This document shows positions 6,822 through 18,013 of a DNA stretch of 64,000 nt, in pieces (positions within the stretch are counted from its first letter, which is position 1; every line of letters begins with the position of its first letter). The notes below the pieces were generated by a model. The model did not search any database, was not told the origin of the DNA, and worked only from the letters and a program-made list of their open reading frames with translations. Position numbers and translations under genes: made by a program. Source of the stretch: DATJPR01 sp963843525 (GTDB lineage: Bacteria; Bacteroidota; Ignavibacteria; UBA10030; UBA6906); contig CAWJKM010000009.1 in assembly GCA_963843525.1 (NCBI GenBank), positions 186,001-250,000 of the forward strand, read 5' to 3'.

Positions 6822-9578
6822 ATGTCTCCCCGAAGCTTCTTCGTCATAACGGTCGCAGTTCTCCTGGTCCCCCTCATGCTGGTTGCGCAGGGGAAGACTG
6901 CCGGAGAGATGACCGTACCCGACATTCCTTATACGCTCTACACGCTGGACAACGGCCTTCGCGTCATTGTCCATGAAGATCACAAAGCCCCGATTGTCGC
7001 CGTCAATGTCTGGTACCATGTCGGCTCAAAAAATGAAAAATCCGGGAAAACCGGATTCGCACATCTGTTCGAACACCTGATGTTCAACGGAAGCGAAAAC
7101 TACAATGACGACTACTTTCAAGAAATGGAACGGCTTGGTGCCACGGACATGAACGGCACGACCAACGAAGACCGGACCAATTACTTCGAAAATGTCCCGG
7201 TGTCCGCGTTTGACATTGCGCTCTGGATGGAATCTGACCGGATGGGACACCTCCTCGGTGCCATTGATCAGGGAAAGCTCGACGAACAGCGCGGTGTCGT
7301 GCAAAATGAAAAACGGCAGGGGGAAAACGAACCCTATGCCATTGCCGATGAGCTCATTACCAAGGCGGTCTGGCCTGCCTCGCATCCCTATGCACACACG
7401 GTGATTGGCTCGATGGAAGATTTGAACGCTGCTTCTCTGGCCGATGTCAAGGAATGGTTCAAGACATACTACGGCACAGCGAATGCAGTCTTGAGCATTG
7501 CGGGAGATGTGACCCCGGCCGCCGCCCTCGAAAAGGTCAAGACGTACTTCGGTGATATTCCGTCCGGCCCCCCGGTGGCCCATTTCAATGCATGGGTTGC
7601 GAAGAGAACAGGCACCATCCGGGAACACGCGGAAGACCGCGTGCCGCAGGCCCGGGTGTACAAAGTGTGGAACGTCCCCGGCTGGGCCTCCCATGACGCC
7701 CAATACCTCCAATTGGTGACATCCCTTCTGACCTCCGGCAAGTCCTCACGGCTCTATAAGAGGCTGGTGTACGACGACCAGAGTGCAACAACGGTCTCTG
7801 CGTACCTCGATCGCCGCGAGATTGCGAGCCTGTTTATCATTGAAGCAACGGCGAAACCCGGTGGAGATTTGGCCGCCGTGGAAAAGGCGATCGATGAAGA
7901 ACTCGCCCGGTTCATCGCGAAGGGTCCGACCGAGGCCGAACTTCAGCGGGCAAAAATGCAGTATGACGCTCGCTTCGTTCGGGGCATTGAACGGATCGGC
8001 GGGTTTGGCGGAAAGTCGGATATTCTCGCACAGAATGCGGTGTTCGGCGGGAGCCCCGATTTCTACAAGACGTCCTTCGCCTGGTTGAATTCCGCAACCG
8101 CACAGGATGTGCAAAAAGCCGCCGGGGAATGGCTTTCTGACGGGCAATACATTCTCGACATCACTCCGTTCGCGAACTATACGGCAGCACCCCCGGACAC
8201 GACGCTGCGCAAGAAACTCCCGGCCGAAGGAAAAGCCCCTGAGGTCCGCTTCCCCCTCTTCGAGCGATCGACCCTTTCCAACGGGATGAAGATCATTCTT
8301 GTGAAGAGAACTGCCGTCCCCGTGATCAACATGCAAATGCTGTTCCACGCCGGATATGCGTCCGACCACCTCTCCTCGCCGGGAACCGCTTCACTCGCCA
8401 TGAATATGCTGGATGAGGGCACCAGGACAAGAACGGCACTTCAGATCAGCGACGAGTTACAGGCCCTCGGTGCCACTCTCGGGACCGGATCCGGGATTGA
8501 TTATTCTTCCGTTTCGTTCTCCGCGTTGAAGGCCAATCTTGACCAATCCCTCGACCTGTTTGCCGACGTGATACTCCATCCGTCGTTTCCCGAGCAGGAT
8601 TTCGGCCGTTTACAGCAGCAGACCCTCGCCCGGATCAAACAGGAGCGTTCGAGCCCGATTAGCATGGGCATTCGCGTCCTTCCCGGTCTCCTGTACGGCA
8701 AAGACAACCCGTACGGCGAGCCGCTCACGGGATCAGGGTTCGAAGAAACCGTCTCAAAGCTGACACGCGCTGAAATGGTCAAGTTCCACGACACATGGAT
8801 GAAACCCAACAACGCCACGTTGATCATCGTCGGCGATGCCTCGATGGGTGAGATGGTCCCCAAACTGGAAAAACTCTTCAAAGACTGGAAGCGCGGCGAT
8901 GTGCCGAAGATTCCGGTGCCTGAGGTTGCCGAAAAGAAGGGGCAGTCCATGTACATCATGGACAAACCAGGGGCACTGCAATCGACGATCTTCGCGGCCC
9001 ACCTGACGTTGCCTGTCAATAATCCGGATGAGATTGCGGTCAATGCCATGAATACCGTTCTTGGGGGGGCGTTTACTTCCCGTATCAACATGAACCTCCG
9101 GGAAGCGAAACACTGGTCGTACGGTGCCGGCAGCGTGCTGCTTGGAACCGGCGGCCAACGGCCGTTTATCGCTTACGCTCCGGTCCAGACGGACAAGACC
9201 GCAGAATCCGTGGTGGAAGTGAACAAGGAACTCCATGATGTGGTCGGCACCAGGCCGCCCTCGACAGAGGAAGTCGCGAAGGTAAAAAATAATCTTACGC
9301 TCGAGCTTCCAGGTCTTTGGGAAACCGACAATGCCATCCTCGGGGCAATCGCCCGGCTCGTGCAGTTCAACCTTCCGGAGGACTACTATCAAACGTATCC
9401 CGGAAAGGTGGAACACCTCAGCGTCTCCGATGTTGATCACGCCGCGGTGGAGGCGATCCACCCGGACCAGGTGGTCTGGATGATAGTCGGCGATCGGGCA
9501 AAAATCGAGAAACCTCTTCGCGACCTCAACATGGGGCCGATCGAGTTTATCGATTCCAACGGAAACGTGATCAAATGA
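6822..9578 (+). CDS. Secreted M16 family zinc metallopeptidase (two M16 domains)
   Basis: This 918-aa protein has a signal peptide (SFFVITVAVLLVPLMLVAQG) and two tandem M16 modules. The first module carries the inverted zinc motif HLFEH (81-85), with a third ligand at E163 in NEKRQ, so it is catalytically complete. The second module, from about residue 490, begins with FERSTLSNGMKIILVKR and lacks HxxEH (HAGYASDHLSSPG in place), as in other processing-peptidase-type clamshell enzymes. The conserved HWSYG segment that helps bind substrate is present near 765. The start at 6822 is supported by AAAGGAA upstream and by the signal peptide; a frame open from 6702 lacks these. It probably degrades peptides in the periplasm. 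Confidence 0.93.
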   Translation: MSPRSFFVITVAVLLVPLMLVAQGKTAGEMTVPDIPYTLYTLDNGLRVIVHEDHKAPIVAVNVWYHVGSKNEKSGKTGFAHLFEHLMFNGSENYNDDYFQEMERLGATDMNGTTNEDRTNYFENVPVSAFDIALWMESDRMGHLLGAIDQGKLDEQRGVVQNEKRQGENEPYAIADELITKAVWPASHPYAHTVIGSMEDLNAASLADVKEWFKTYYGTANAVLSIAGDVTPAAALEKVKTYFGDIPSGPPVAHFNAWVAKRTGTIREHAEDRVPQARVYKVWNVPGWASHDAQYLQLVTSLLTSGKSSRLYKRLVYDDQSATTVSAYLDRREIASLFIIEATAKPGGDLAAVEKAIDEELARFIAKGPTEAELQRAKMQYDARFVRGIERIGGFGGKSDILAQNAVFGGSPDFYKTSFAWLNSATAQDVQKAAGEWLSDGQYILDITPFANYTAAPPDTTLRKKLPAEGKAPEVRFPLFERSTLSNGMKIILVKRTAVPVINMQMLFHAGYASDHLSSPGTASLAMNMLDEGTRTRTALQISDELQALGATLGTGSGIDYSSVSFSALKANLDQSLDLFADVILHPSFPEQDFGRLQQQTLARIKQERSSPISMGIRVLPGLLYGKDNPYGEPLTGSGFEETVSKLTRAEMVKFHDTWMKPNNATLIIVGDASMGEMVPKLEKLFKDWKRGDVPKIPVPEVAEKKGQSMYIMDKPGALQSTIFAAHLTLPVNNPDEIAVNAMNTVLGGAFTSRINMNLREAKHWSYGAGSVLLGTGGQRPFIAYAPVQTDKTAESVVEVNKELHDVVGTRPPSTEEVAKVKNNLTLELPGLWETDNAILGAIARLVQFNLPEDYYQTYPGKVEHLSVSDVDHAAVEAIHPDQVVWMIVGDRAKIEKPLRDLNMGPIEFIDSNGNVIK

Positions 9579-9621
9579 CTCTCCCCCGATAACCCGGGGA
9601 AAACCTCCTGCAAGGAAGAAG

Positions 9622-9649
9622 GGCGCCTTCATCGGCGCCCTTTTTTTTT
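9622..9649 (+). terminator. Intrinsic terminator after the M16 peptidase gene
   Basis: A perfect GGGCGCC / GGCGCCC stem (9622-9628 and 9635-9641) with a six-base loop is followed by a run of eight T. Confidence 0.92.
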
Positions 9650-9731
9650 ACTCATACCTCCACAAACACCTCGATCGGGAACGGGATCGTTCAATGTGCC
9701 TGCCTCTACCCCTTCAACGGCGTGTCAACCC

Positions 9732-12700
9732 TCAAGCCGGCCTTGCTCCGGCCCTGGTCCATTTCTTCATTGCCTGTTCCACGGCAGACATGCTGAGCGG
9801 CTTACTGAGGTAATCATCCATTCCCGCGACAAGACAGCGCTCCCGGTCTCCTTCCAGAGCATTTGCGGTCATGGCGATGATGATAGTCGAGCGTGCATTC
9901 TCCCCTGCGTTTCGTATCTCGCGGGTGGCCTGATAGCCGTCCATTTCAGGCATCTGACAATCCATGAAAATGACATCGTAATGCTTTGCGTGCACGCAGT
10001 GCAGTGCATCCGTCCCGCTGGCAGCAACATCGGGGTGATAGCCAAGTCTCTCCAGCATGCGCAAAGCGACTTTCTGATTGACAATATTATCTTCGACGAT
10101 GAGAACATTCCCTTCTTCGGCTTTGCCACCGTCTGCCCTCACCACTTCATCCGTAACAAGATGGGTGTCGCTTTCCTGGCCGTTCCACAACCGGCCAACC
10201 AGTTGACGCAGCGTCGAAATCTGAACGGGTTTGGGAACCCATCCCAGTGGTCCTGCGCGAAATTCCCTTGCCATACTTCCGTTCGCACTTGAATGCATTC
10301 CAAGGATCTTCGCGTGCCCAATCCCCGCGCGCTGCAGCAGATCGTTGAGGATTTCCCGCGATTGGCTTCCGGGGAGTTCCATATCGAGCAGGACCAGATC
10401 AAACGGATCGCCTCCACTGCACTCCGCGTCAATCAGCATCCTCGCATCGTGCGGGACGGAGGGACACTCCACACGCGCGCCCCATTGACTGAGCGTTGAA
10501 GTCAGTGCCTCGCCCACCGAAGGGTTGTCTTCGATGATGAGTACACGACGGCTCTCCAGCGACAAGCCTTGATCCCGGTGATTCGCTTCTCCCTTTTTCA
10601 ATTTCACCACGAAGGTGAATCTACTCCCTTTGCCGGGGTTCCCTTCTGCATGGATGGATCCGCCCATCCGTTCGACGAGTTGTTGCGATATTGCCAACCC
10701 CAGCCCGGTTCCTCCAAACTTCCGCGTGGTGGACCCATCGGCCTGGCTGAACGCACTGAAAAGCCATTTGTCGGCGTCGACGGGAAGCCCGATGCCCGTG
10801 TCCTCAACGGAGAATTCCAGACTCGCAGACTCATCATCCATCGCGGACAGCCCTACCCGGACGGAAACGCCACCCTTTTCGGTGAATTTTACCGCGTTCC
10901 CGACAAGATTGGTGAGGACCTGACCCAACCGACCGGGATCGCCCACCAGACCGGGGGGGACATCCGGAGCAATGGAGACGGAGATATCAATTCCCTTTTT
11001 GTTCGCTTCGGTCGCGACAATATCGACGGTCGACTCGATAACCGCCAGGGGATCGAATACCGTCTCATCAAGTACCATGCGGCCGGCCTCGATTTTGGAA
11101 AAATCGAGGATATCGTTGATGACCCGCAAGAGGACCTGGCCGCTCTTCCGGATGGTCTCCGCAAAGTCTCTCTGGTCTTCATCGAGCTTCGTATCCAGCA
11201 GGAGATCTGCCATACCGATCACCCCGTTCATCGGGGTCCGGATCTCGTGGCTCATGTTGGCGACGAATTGCGATTTCAACCGTGAGGCGTTCAACGCCTC
11301 TTCACGGGCCTCGACCAGTTCCTCGGTTCGAAGCATCAACGCACGAGCATGATCTTCGCTCCGCTTTTTTGCTTCCAGGAGCTCCGCGGCGTACTGTTGA
11401 AGTTCCTGCGACTGTTTCGCGAGATCTGCCTCAGTCCTCTTCCGCTCAGTGATGTCCCGGTATATTCCATAGACCATTGTTCGATCACCGGACACCGGGA
11501 TATGGGTGCCGAGGATCGACACATTGACCGGACTCCCGTCTTCGCGATGGCGAACCGCTTCAATCGAAATCCGCTTTCCTCCAAGGACCGTCTTGCTCAA
11601 CAACTCTGCCGCCACATACTCTTCGGGGACGGTGATCAGGCTATTCAACGGCTTGCCGAACGCATCCGCCTGGGAGTAACCGAAGAGGGAGGTGAATTCG
11701 GCATTGGCCCGCAATACCCGGTCGTTTTCGTCAAGCAGGACCACCGCTTCAGGAGAGTTTTCAAACAGGCTTTCGAAATATGTCTTCTGGTCCTGAATCT
11801 GGATTTCGATCCGCTGTCGTTCGATTTCAGCGGCAGCCCGTGCTGCGGAAATCTTCAGGATTCCTTCCGCGATTTCGAGATTTGCCCTCATCGGTTTTGC
11901 ATCCATCACCGCCAGCACGCCCAGGGGCAACCCCGCGGAATCGACAAGTCGCGTCCCGATATAACTTTCAATGGACTTCTCGGGGAACAACAAAGCACGG
12001 GGATACTGCTTTCGCATTCCCTCTTCGTAGACCGCCCAGCCTGACGCCAGGACTTCTTCGCAGGGTGTCCCCTCCAGGTCTATGACGAAGTTCTCCTGCG
12101 CCGCCGACTCCGACCACACCGCCAGTGTTTTCATCCTGCGGGTCGGTCCGGGAAGGATTTCGCCCACAATCGCGTGCGTCAACCCAAGGCTCGTGGCGAT
12201 GTGCATGACAAGCGCACGGAAAAACTCTTTTCCGACAACCCCCGATGTCCCTTCCACAATAAGGCGCAACGCTTCTTGATTCTGTTTCCAGTCGGTGATG
12301 TCCTCTTTCACCGCGACGTAATGTTTTATCTCGCCGCGTTCGTTGAGGATCGGAGATATCACGGCGCGTTCCCAGTACAAATCGCCGTTCTTCTTCTTGT
12401 TCCTGAATTCACCCCGCCACTCTTTTCCGGTCGTTATCGCCGTCCAGAGTTTCCGGTACTCAGCAGGCGACGTGTAGTCCGATTTCAGAATCCGCGGATT
12501 CTTCCCGAGGACCTCGTCGAGTGAATAGCCCGTAAGCTGACAGAACTTGGGATTTGCATATTGGATGTCCCCGGAGGGTTCAGTGATGATCACCGAGATG
12601 GGGGACTGTTCAACAACCGTGGAGAGTGTGCGAAGCTGCTCTTCGGCGACTTTGCGTTCCGATATGTCGCGGAGCGAGCCTTCAACGCCAGCAACGTATT

Positions 12701-15393
12701 CATCGATGTCCAGTGTGATCCGGGCGTTGATGGAGGCATAACCGGCCTTTCCGTCCCGCGGTGTGAGCCGGATTTCTGCGTCGGTGACCTCCCCCTTTGC
12801 CTTCAGCATGGTATGGATCGACTGATAGTCTTCCGGGTCCGCAAAGCACCCGGCAAAGGGTTTGCCGATGATGAGCGCACGGTTCAGGCCGCAATACCGT
12901 TCGATCGAGGGACTGACCTCGGTCACTATTCCTTCGAGATCCGTCTGGAAAAACACGTCCTGAACATTCTCAAAAATCGCCCTGTACCGCCGCTCGCTGG
13001 CGTGGACCCGTTCTTCAGAGATTTTTTTCTCCCGGCGGTACCGGATCATGGTCAGACCTGCATACGTCACCCAGAGGAGAACGATCCCGAGCATCAAAAA
13101 AGTCCACCAGCGACTGTACCATGCAGGGAGGACATCAAACTGATATGCTGCCGGGATGCTCCATCTGCTCCCCGCCTGCTTCGCCCTGAGCTGTAAGACA
13201 TAGTGGCCGGCGCCGAGCACCGGAACGTGAATATCCGCTTCACGGAGCAACGTGGTCCAGGTCGTGTCGAAGCCCAGAATCCGGCTCTGGTACATCAGTC
13301 GTTCATGCGGAAACGAGAGTGTGGTGAATCTCAGTGAAAGGTAGGATCCGTTGGGGATTTTCAGGCGATCAACGGCATTGATTTCACTGGAGTCATTGAC
13401 GGCCACTCCCAAGAAAATTGGCGTGGGAGTCGGCCGCAGTTGTGTCGCACCCTCTCCCGCCCAGAACAGTCCGCTTGGCGTACCCGCCCAGAGTTGACCG
13501 CTGCGGTCCGCGAGCAATGATCGGAAACTGATGGTCATGCTCGAAAGCCCGTCCCGACGGTCATACTGAATAAGCTCGCGGTCCCGATAGCCGGCGATGC
13601 CATGCTCGGTGCCGCACCACACTGTCCCGTTCAGAGTGAGACTGATCGCTTTGACGGATTCATGAAGGAGAACTCCAAACGCGGAATCCTGTTCGAACCG
13701 GCCATGGGTGGCGATGAAAAGACCATGGTTTGTCGCTGCCCAGAGCGTGTCCCCGGCCCCCAGGGCAACGTCGTTCACTTTGAGTTTGCCTGCTCCCGGA
13801 GGGGAGGCGATATTCATGATTTCAAATCGGTCTCGCTGACGGTCATATTGAAATAGAATTGTCGGACCGCCAGACCCACCTGCGACAATGCGGCCGTTGG
13901 GTCCTTCCCGGACCACAACTACTTCTGAGCCGAGCCCTTCGGCGTTTTGGTAGATCTTCATCCGTCCATCGGGCCAGACGCGGAGAACCCCCACCATATT
14001 CTCTTTGCACGCCCAGATCCCTCCGTCAGGATCCGGACAGATCGAATGCACCACCCTTGTTCCATCTTCGGGAAGGGGGAACTCGTGATTCCCTTCCGGC
14101 GTGTGTAATGCGACGAAGTTGTCCCGGTGACCGGTCCACAAACCCCGAGCGGTAACCGCGAGGCTCACTATCAGACTCTTCGGACTTCTCCAGACAACTT
14201 TGCTGAGGGCGTTGCTGCCCTTCCCGGTGATCGAAAACACTGATTCTCCGTCAGTGGCAAGAACCGACCCGTCCCGGCCCCAGGCAAGGGCCTCGATGTA
14301 GTAGTTGTTCAGGTGCAACGGGACTTTCTCAAACGCTGAAACCTGGAGGAGATCCACCCCTTCATCGGAGCTGACGAGAATCTGGCCTTGCTTCGTCACT
14401 GCCAGATCGTTGATCACCGAATACGGCATCTGATCAATCTTCTCTGCGCGAAGGTTGTCTCTGCTGATATGAAACAGACCCTCCCGCCACGTCCCTGCGA
14501 AGAGCCCTACGGCGGACGAACTGATGACTCTCGAGACAGCGGGAAGTGCGGTGACCCGGGTCAAAGTTGCGGCGTTCCGGCTACGATCAATGGCAAGTGT
14601 GTAGATCCCGTCATCGCAGCCAACGAGTATCCGCCCGCCCGGTTCCCGGATCACGTCATCAATGATGTGGGTTTCGTTGAGATTGAGACGGAAGAACTCC
14701 GCGGTCGACGGGTTTTGAGCAAAAATGAAACCTTGCTCGGCAAGGACGACGATATTGCCCGGACTGTCCTCAATGACCGAAAAGGATCTGACATAGCTTT
14801 TGGTACAATATTTCTTCTCAAACGGGAAGCGACGAATGCGGCCGTTCCTGGCTTGGACAACTGCTCCTGGTTCGCTGATCCATAATGAGCCGTCAGATGC
14901 TTCAAGGAGTGCCTTTGGGAAAACGATGGTGGAATCTGTCGGCCGCGTCGACCCCTTGAGTAAGGGAAGATACCGGATGCCCTCCGGATAGTTCTCGACG
15001 ATTCCGACGCCGAGGTCCGTCACCACCAGGAGCTCGCCCGACCGGGAAATAACAAGATCTTTGACAAAGGGGCTCGGGAGTTCTTCGGCGAAGGAGACAA
15101 AGCGGACGCCATCGTAGCGGACAAGGCCCGGCGTCGGTCCCGATCCAGATATACCCTGTGGAGTCCTGCACTACTGCTTTGGTGAGATTCGTCGGGAGGC
15201 CGCCTTCATTGCCAAATTCCACGACGCGGAATGTCTGGGCCGAGGCAAGAAACGGCAGAAGAAAGAGGAGGCCCAGGACGCGCGGTGGAAATCGAAAACG
15301 TCGCGCTTCGGGCGGGGCAGACACCTCTGTAAGGCGTTTTGTCCGCTGATTCTTACCGACGCGTACTGGATGGGTAGAGAAAAATGAAAACAT
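9732..15393 (-). CDS. Giant hybrid histidine kinase (propeller-PAS-GAF-HK-REC-REC), frameshifted
   Basis: If one extra base near 15125-15129 is removed, this is a single 1,886-aa protein. It starts at ATG 15393 behind GAGGAGAAGG with a signal peptide ending ASAQ. The order is: two-component-regulator propeller repeats (about 55-690) with motifs such as GYIWIGT, a Y_Y_Y-type Ig domain, one transmembrane helix (about 761-782), two PAS domains, a GAF domain, another PAS, HisKA with phospho-acceptor H1382 (NMSHEIRTP), HATPase (GTGLGLAI) and two receiver domains (phospho-Asp in LLDMEL and FMDCQM). No DNA-binding domain or Hpt is seen, so output must go through another protein. Such propeller hybrid kinases in Bacteroidota often sense polysaccharide. 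The frameshift separates the signal peptide and first propeller blade from the rest. Confidence 0.88.
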
Positions 15394-15724
15394 CCTTCTC
15401 CTCAGTGACGAACGTTCCTTCCCTGAAAAGTCAGTGTGCGTGGAACCAGGGATGGAAAAAACGGAATTATGGGAGGGGAAGCTTACCGCACACTAATTCC
15501 CCGTCTCCAGAGGTCAAACGACGTGCCATGCCTGAGGAGAGAGCGATCATCGGTATTGATCGATCCGGCCGCTTTGGGGCATATTCAAAATGGGAGATTG
15601 AGTGTCCGGACAAAGGACGGAGGGTAAGTGTGTAATATTGTACAGGTGGAGGAATTCTTCGGGTTCTCGTCCTCCTGGTTTCGGCGGTGATTGGCGTGCA
15701 AGCAGGTGAAAACCCCGCAGGTCA
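15394..15724. other. Intergenic region (331 bp) upstream of the hybrid kinase
   Basis: No coding sequence was supported. The region holds the ribosome binding site of the kinase gene and the sigma54-like element at 15514-15528 on the minus strand. Confidence 0.5.
15514..15528 (-). promoter_or_regulatory. Candidate sigma54-type promoter ahead of the hybrid kinase
   Basis: On the minus strand TGGCACG-TCGT-TTGA has a perfect -24 element and correct spacing, but the -12 element reads TTGA rather than TTGC, as at 3477-3491. It lies about 120 bp upstream of ATG 15393. Confidence 0.3.
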
Positions 15725-17671
15725 TCAATGACTGTATGCTGAAGCCGGGATATCCATCCTCCCTCCGCCTTCAGTCTGCCACTGGAGCCGGAGCAATTGC
15801 CCTCCGCCTCCCTGAAAATAGAGCAGTCGCACAGCGTGTGGCCCTTTCGCAAGGGCGATCTTCCCCTGTTCAGTGACAGGACCATGAAGACCGTCATTGT
15901 CAACTACCAGCCGCCCGTCAAGGAAAAGCCTGCTTCCATCGTCGGAAGTGAGAAGGAAGCTGTAAATGTCATCCCGGGGGATCTCGAGATATCCTGACAG
16001 CACCGCGCCCCAACTTGATTGTTGATCACCCATTGCTGCGACATCCACCTCACCCGCAACCCCGCTCCGAGAAGGCTGCAGGGAGTCGAATGACGGCAGC
16101 TGCGTCCATTCTCCTTTATAGAACGCAAACTGCAAACCGGGAGAACCGATCTGGATGGAAACCGGCGGGAGAAAAGTCGCTTTTTCAAACTCCTCCGTTC
16201 TGACTCCGCTCGAGTCGTTGCGGCCGTACCAGACACGCGCTTTGATGGTGGTCGTTCCGGTGAGAGTCAACGGCGTTGTATAGACCGGAGAGGACATCAA
16301 CGGTTCAGATCCATCGAGAGTAAAATGGATTTCGCCGCCTCTCACCAGCGCATAGAGCATCACCTCTTTGCGCGTCATGAACAGATTGCCCGACGTGAAT
16401 CCAATGGACGGCGTCTCCATGCCCCGATTCATCCACCGGGCGACCTGCACGGGAAACGGCTCGGCCGGATCTGAGACGCACGAGTACGCCGCTCCATGGA
16501 CGCGACAGGAATCGGCGAGCCAGGCGAACGATTCGTCCTTGCGGTCTGCGCAACTCGGTCCAAGAAACGCCATCGAAATCCGCTTTTGCTCACCCAGCGA
16601 AAGGATCTTCCCGATCGATTTGCGGCATGCGTCGCTCGCTCCGTGGCCATCCGTCTGGAGATCGGAACACCCGTCAACGAGAACAACCGCGTGAGTGAAG
16701 GGACGTTCAGCCATCACGAGTTTGCATCGCGCGGCAAGTTGTCTTGTCGACTCATTCTTGAACAACGCCGTCGATAAGCACCGATCTGAAATCGTGTCTT
16801 CGAGGAACCCGTCCCGCGGGTCGGGTGCTCCGAAGATCAGCGTGCGGGGCCGGCTATTGCGATCCGCCCCCGAATCCCAGGAGTTCTCGTCGGCGTCGAT
16901 TTGCCTGTCGATGGATTTCTGCACCTGGTCGAGGCGCTCCCCTGAGATCCCGAAGGCCTCGAGGGCGGTACGCGCCATCAACCAGTCACCGGAGGGAATC
17001 ATGTGCACGCCATCGATGGTGAAGGCGCCCGCTTCAGGCATGCCGGCACGCTGGAGTGGGAGGAGGACTTTGTGGAATGCCGCATTCTGATCGACGAGAA
17101 GACAATCATGTGACGATGCTATCGTGCGCAAAGCGTCGTTGTATGCCCGGAGTTTCTTGTTCTCGGGAGAGTCGAGGTTTTCCTTGATGACCGTTGTAGT
17201 AAAAAGAGCGACACGGATCCCGTGCGCGTGAGCCTTCTCGACCATCTCCACCACCTTTTCCTTGAAAAGGGGGAGGGGGACTCCGAGGGGGCCGTCACCC
17301 AGTGGATGCTCATTGTCGAAACCGTGCCAGACATCGTTGATCCCGACGCTGATGGTCACCCAATCGGGCTGATAGGCCACCACGTCTCGATCGAACCGCT
17401 CCGCCATGTCCGTGGCTTTGTGTCCGCTTATTCCGGAATTGACGATGATAATGTTCTTTTGCGGAGCGAGAAGTTGGAGAACTCTGCGCATCAAAGTAAC
17501 GTAGCCATGTGGCGAATCGCCGAGTTCAGTGATGCTATTCCCGAGCGCCACGACGATCTGGTTCTCGCATAACGTATCGGGAACTTCTCGAGGAGCGGTT
17601 CCACGGGCAGAGGCAGCAAGAGCGACGGAGAGCATGGCGACAATCAGGAGAAGTGCAGAAGAAGTTCTCAC
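15725..17671 (-). CDS. Secreted SGNH/GDSL hydrolase with chitobiase-C-like and PA14 domains
   Basis: This 648-aa protein has a signal peptide (about 1-23). The SGNH esterase fold occupies about 35-245, with nucleophile S46 in GNSIT, the block II Gly in NSGISG, N112 in VGIND, and D220/H223 in IDGVH. A middle part of about 150 residues is not assigned. A chitobiase C-terminal-like segment follows (GGEIHFTLDGSEPL), then a PA14 domain at the C-terminus (SFLLTSDDGSRLFLDGRLV), which commonly binds carbohydrate. Secreted enzymes of this build usually deacylate polysaccharides such as acetylated hemicellulose; substrate here is inference. It is transcribed alone. Confidence 0.88.
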   Translation of the reverse strand: MRTSSALLLIVAMLSVALAASARGTAPREVPDTLCENQIVVALGNSITELGDSPHGYVTLMRRVLQLLAPQKNIIIVNSGISGHKATDMAERFDRDVVAYQPDWVTISVGINDVWHGFDNEHPLGDGPLGVPLPLFKEKVVEMVEKAHAHGIRVALFTTTVIKENLDSPENKKLRAYNDALRTIASSHDCLLVDQNAAFHKVLLPLQRAGMPEAGAFTIDGVHMIPSGDWLMARTALEAFGISGERLDQVQKSIDRQIDADENSWDSGADRNSRPRTLIFGAPDPRDGFLEDTISDRCLSTALFKNESTRQLAARCKLVMAERPFTHAVVLVDGCSDLQTDGHGASDACRKSIGKILSLGEQKRISMAFLGPSCADRKDESFAWLADSCRVHGAAYSCVSDPAEPFPVQVARWMNRGMETPSIGFTSGNLFMTRKEVMLYALVRGGEIHFTLDGSEPLMSSPVYTTPLTLTGTTTIKARVWYGRNDSSGVRTEEFEKATFLPPVSIQIGSPGLQFAFYKGEWTQLPSFDSLQPSRSGVAGEVDVAAMGDQQSSWGAVLSGYLEIPRDDIYSFLLTSDDGSRLFLDGRLVVDNDGLHGPVTEQGKIALAKGPHAVRLLYFQGGGGQLLRLQWQTEGGGRMDIPASAYSH

Positions 17672-18013
17672 GTGACATTCCCTGTGGCTTATCTGTTCAT
17701 ACTGGGTATGGAGTGTAGTGATTCAGCCGTGGAGAATCAAGACGCCTTGTGTATCGGGGCAGACCGCCGTCTTTTCAGTTCGGGTCCAGCCCCTTGGGAG
17801 GGCCAAATCGAGATATTGGCCTGCCCTGACGAGATTCCGTACGTTTGTCTCTGGTAGGACCGGCAGACGTGAGTAGTGCGGCCGCTTGACTTTCATGTTT
17901 TTTAAGATTATTTTTGTTCGTAAAATTATACGAGCATATATCTACCAATCTCATTGTTTTTCTTTGCAGCTGGGGGATAGCTCATTACCAATACAAAACG
18001 AGGAGGGGGAATT
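17672..18013. other. Intergenic region (342 bp) between divergent genes
   Basis: The first 200 bp show no feature I can support. An AT-rich stretch from about 17886 contains the promoter reported separately, and AGGAGGGGG (18001-18009) is the ribosome binding site of the lipoprotein gene. Confidence 0.5.
17886..17916 (+). promoter_or_regulatory. Bacteroidota-type promoter (TTG-N20-TAnnTTTG)
   Basis: TTG at 17886-17888 and TATTTTTG at 17909-17916 are separated by 20 bp, matching the Bacteroidota housekeeping -33/-7 consensus. The start of transcription would lie near 17921, about 90 nt before ATG 18014. Confidence 0.5.
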
